Shown: positions 5,838 through 6,394 of the stretch, one piece after another
Position numbering within the stretch: the first letter of the stretch is position 1
How the letters are laid out: the number at the start of each line of letters is the position of its first letter
NCBI GenBank assembly: GCA_028691175.1
Contig: JAQUZU010000019.1
Coordinates: 16,861 to 23,254, forward strand
Length of the DNA: 6,394 bases
DNA from: Candidatus Kapaibacterium sp.
GTDB taxonomy: Bacteria > Bacteroidota > Ignavibacteria > Kapaibacteriales > UBA2268
Direction: 5' to 3'
Made by a program: the position numbers and the translations under genes
Notes under the pieces: model-generated
Seen by the model: the letters and a program-made list of their open reading frames with translations, nothing else
Database searches by the model: none
Told to the model about the DNA's origin: nothing

Positions 5838-6394
5838 ATGAAAAAGTATATGTTTGCTTGGATTTGCTGGTTGGGGCTTATGACTTCTACTATGTCACTC
5901 AACGCGCAGTTTTCCGGCAGTAATGCGAAAACCTATTCGTTAAAAAATTGCATAGAAATTGCTCTCGAAAATAATCCGGATATAAGGCTTGTACGGCAAC
6001 AATTAGATATTTCCAAAGCAGGCAAAAAGCAGGCAACCGGTTCATATTTGCCATCGGCAACTTTTTCGATGGGATACTCGCGGGATTTAAATCCGGAGGA
6101 ATCTCGAACTGCAAATATTAACGGACAGATTATCGGAGTGTCCGGTTCCGAACCAAATTCGTACAATATGAGCGTGGGACTCGGATATACAATATTTGAC
6201 GGATTTGCACGAGCAGCAAGTTATGATCAAGCTGAAATTGGCATGGAATCAAGCAAATTAAACATAAAAGCAAACGAAGATTACGTTAATTATAATGTCA
6301 GAAGATTGTTTATCGAAGTGATAAGACTTCAGGAGTCGCTGAAATTACAAGAGGAAAATCACAAACTCGGGCTGGCAGAATTCGATGCAATTAA
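5838..6394 (+). CDS. TolC-family outer-membrane efflux protein (N-terminal part, cut by window edge)
   Basis: An open frame starts at ATG 5838 and runs to the window end (185 codons plus two bases) with no stop. Residues 1-23 form a signal peptide (MKK, hydrophobic core, probable cleavage after LNA before QF). The mature start carries the TolC/OEP family opening YSLKNCIEIALENNPDIR (33-50), then a helical stretch and YLPSATFSMGYSRD (70-83), the first membrane beta strand. LGYTIFDGFARAASYDQA (115-132) is the usual second strand and return into helix, and a long coiled helix fills the rest. Such proteins form trimeric outer-membrane channels for RND or ABC pumps or type I secretion; genes for adaptor and pump would be expected downstream. 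The 68-bp gap and weak ribosome binding site suggest a separate unit from the upstream operon. The substrate cannot be told. Confidence 0.9.
   Translation, partial: MKKYMFAWICWLGLMTSTMSLNAQFSGSNAKTYSLKNCIEIALENNPDIRLVRQQLDISKAGKKQATGSYLPSATFSMGYSRDLNPEESRTANINGQIIGVSGSEPNSYNMSVGLGYTIFDGFARAASYDQAEIGMESSKLNIKANEDYVNYNVRRLFIEVIRLQESLKLQEENHKLGLAEFDAI

Overview
The window is a compact block of plus-strand genes that looks like one transcription unit, with a TolC-family gene starting at the right edge. The first part is the distal half of an alternative complex III (ACIII, quinol:cytochrome c / electron-carrier oxidoreductase) operon: the last codons of what is probably actB, then actC, actD, actE and actF. 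ACIII linked to GldL/GldM-like proteins suggests the Fibrobacteres-Chlorobi-Bacteroidetes group. The proteins look divergent from textbook Bacteroidetes versions, so a deep or Chlorobi/Ignavibacteria/Kapabacteria-like lineage is a reasonable guess. This is inference from protein families only; there is no rRNA or other taxonomic marker here.

Layout: 1-66 is a C-terminal gene fragment; 71-1390 actC (NrfD-like membrane quinol subunit); 1353-1832 actD (DUF3341); 1819-2445 actE (monoheme cytochrome c); 2435-3484 actF (second, shorter NrfD-like membrane subunit); 3492-4289 a GldL-like inner-membrane protein; 4279-5769 a GldM-like protein with one N-terminal membrane segment and a large beta-rich periplasmic part; 5770-5837 a short intergenic gap with a 12-bp AT-rich palindrome; 5838-6394 the N-terminal part of a TolC-family outer-membrane efflux protein, running off the window. 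From the fragment to the GldM-like gene, neighbours overlap by 11-38 bp or are separated by 4-7 bp, so strong translational coupling is likely.

How they fit together: ACIII oxidises menaquinol and passes electrons through haem c, contributing to the proton motive force. In the type IX secretion and gliding machinery, GldL and GldM form the proton-driven inner-membrane motor. Here the GldLM-like pair sits where Bacteroidetes and Rhodothermus ACIII operons usually continue into haem-copper oxidase genes, and no gldK or gldN is present. The main point of interest is therefore a possible respiratory-complex-plus-motor operon in which a PMF generator and a PMF consumer are co-expressed. Secondary oddities are an ActE without a lipobox cysteine, a short and divergent ActF, and a GldL-like protein with a long N-terminal extension.
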